Assembly: GCF_003121985.1 (NCBI RefSeq)
Contig: NZ_QEWP01000019.1
Location: 1 to 64,000, forward strand
Direction of reading: 5' to 3'
Length of the DNA: 64,000 bases
DNA from: Marinilabilia rubra
Lineage (GTDB): Bacteria > Bacteroidota > Bacteroidia > Bacteroidales > Marinilabiliaceae
A program made the translations under genes and the position numbers. This document shows, piece after piece, positions 63,991 to 64,000 of the stretch (its first letter is position 1; every line of letters starts with the position of its first letter). The notes under the pieces are model-generated. The model saw only the letters and a program-made list of their open reading frames with translations, made no database searches and had not been told where the DNA came from.

Positions 63991-64000
63991 GACTATTATA

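Noticed and set aside
1-64000. tRNA, rRNA, riboswitch or phage genes
   Set aside because: I looked for cloverleaf arms, rRNA-like stretches and integrase or capsid proteins by eye and saw none; a covariance-model scan would be needed to exclude small RNAs.

Overview
This window is chromosomal DNA from a member of the phylum Bacteroidota, most likely class Bacteroidia and perhaps the Marinilabiliales/Prolixibacteraceae side. That placement is inferred from gene content and style, not from a marker-gene search. The signs are: promoters of the Bacteroidota type (TAnnTTTG), few Shine-Dalgarno sites, the thrS-infC-rpmI-rplT block, two large tandem signal peptidases followed by a WbqC-family gene, a LytS/LytTR pair, dipeptidyl peptidase IV, and SPOR and polysaccharide-export lipoproteins. 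I see no rRNA, tRNA, CRISPR array, prophage or transposase gene.

Layout. 1-3580: a YbaK-type deacylase gene lies between near-identical repeat blocks, followed by a FetA/FetB-like ABC exporter. 4060-7530: thrS, infC (with an apparent ATA start), rpmI and rplT, ending in a strong terminator. 8085-13330: dapB, two lepB genes, a LapA-like membrane protein and a WbqC-family protein. 14040-17720: NUDIX and NlpC/P60 genes, then a divergent PgpH-type HD phosphodiesterase. 18000-21170: a chemoreceptor divergent from a XylF-like sugar-binding lipoprotein. 21220-25480: a polysaccharide export set (SPOR-like protein, Wza-like lipoprotein, Wzc-like tyrosine kinase). 26450-34110: an RND tripartite efflux pump followed by a LytS-type sensor kinase and a LytTR regulator in one run. 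34980-38690: etfB-etfA-acyl-CoA dehydrogenase. 39517-47220: a Dna2-like helicase/nuclease, dipeptidyl peptidase IV and an OxlT-like MFS carrier. 47560-48390: an RRM RNA-binding protein and a YhcH-family protein. 49820-54100: ablA-ablB (N-epsilon-acetyl-beta-lysine osmolyte synthesis), a sodium:solute symporter and a MarR regulator. 54150-58750: metallo-hydrolase, B3/4 protein, HAD phosphatase, PfkB kinase, isochorismatase-fold hydrolase and SIS isomerase. 58815-63300: a selenium-use cluster (selD, DUF3343, PLP lyase, yedF, mnmH). The window ends with a QueF-family gene.

The genes suggest a saline-adapted, probably anaerobic or facultative cell. It has an acetyl-beta-lysine osmolyte pathway, an Etf of the type seen in clostridial bifurcating enzymes, a 2-selenouridine tRNA modification pathway and chemotaxis toward sugars.

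The most unusual aspect is the intergenic DNA. Several families of dispersed, non-coding, partly palindromic repeats fill most gaps. One family (six copies, 165-204 bp) has imperfect terminal inverted repeats and tends to sit at gene 3' ends. A second (four copies) runs from AATAGATCGTT to AACGGAGTATTA. A third (two copies) ends in AGGGGCTGCTGAAAAA-like sequence. There are also GC-rich REP-like palindromes, 7-bp CTGACYA tracts, and an array of six units with a regular 41-bp period around a 14-bp palindrome. Two genes (thrS and fetB) appear to end inside repeat sequence. Apart from these repeats, the best leads are the ATA start of infC, a QueF-family protein without its catalytic cysteine, and the orphan chemoreceptor/sugar-lipoprotein pair.
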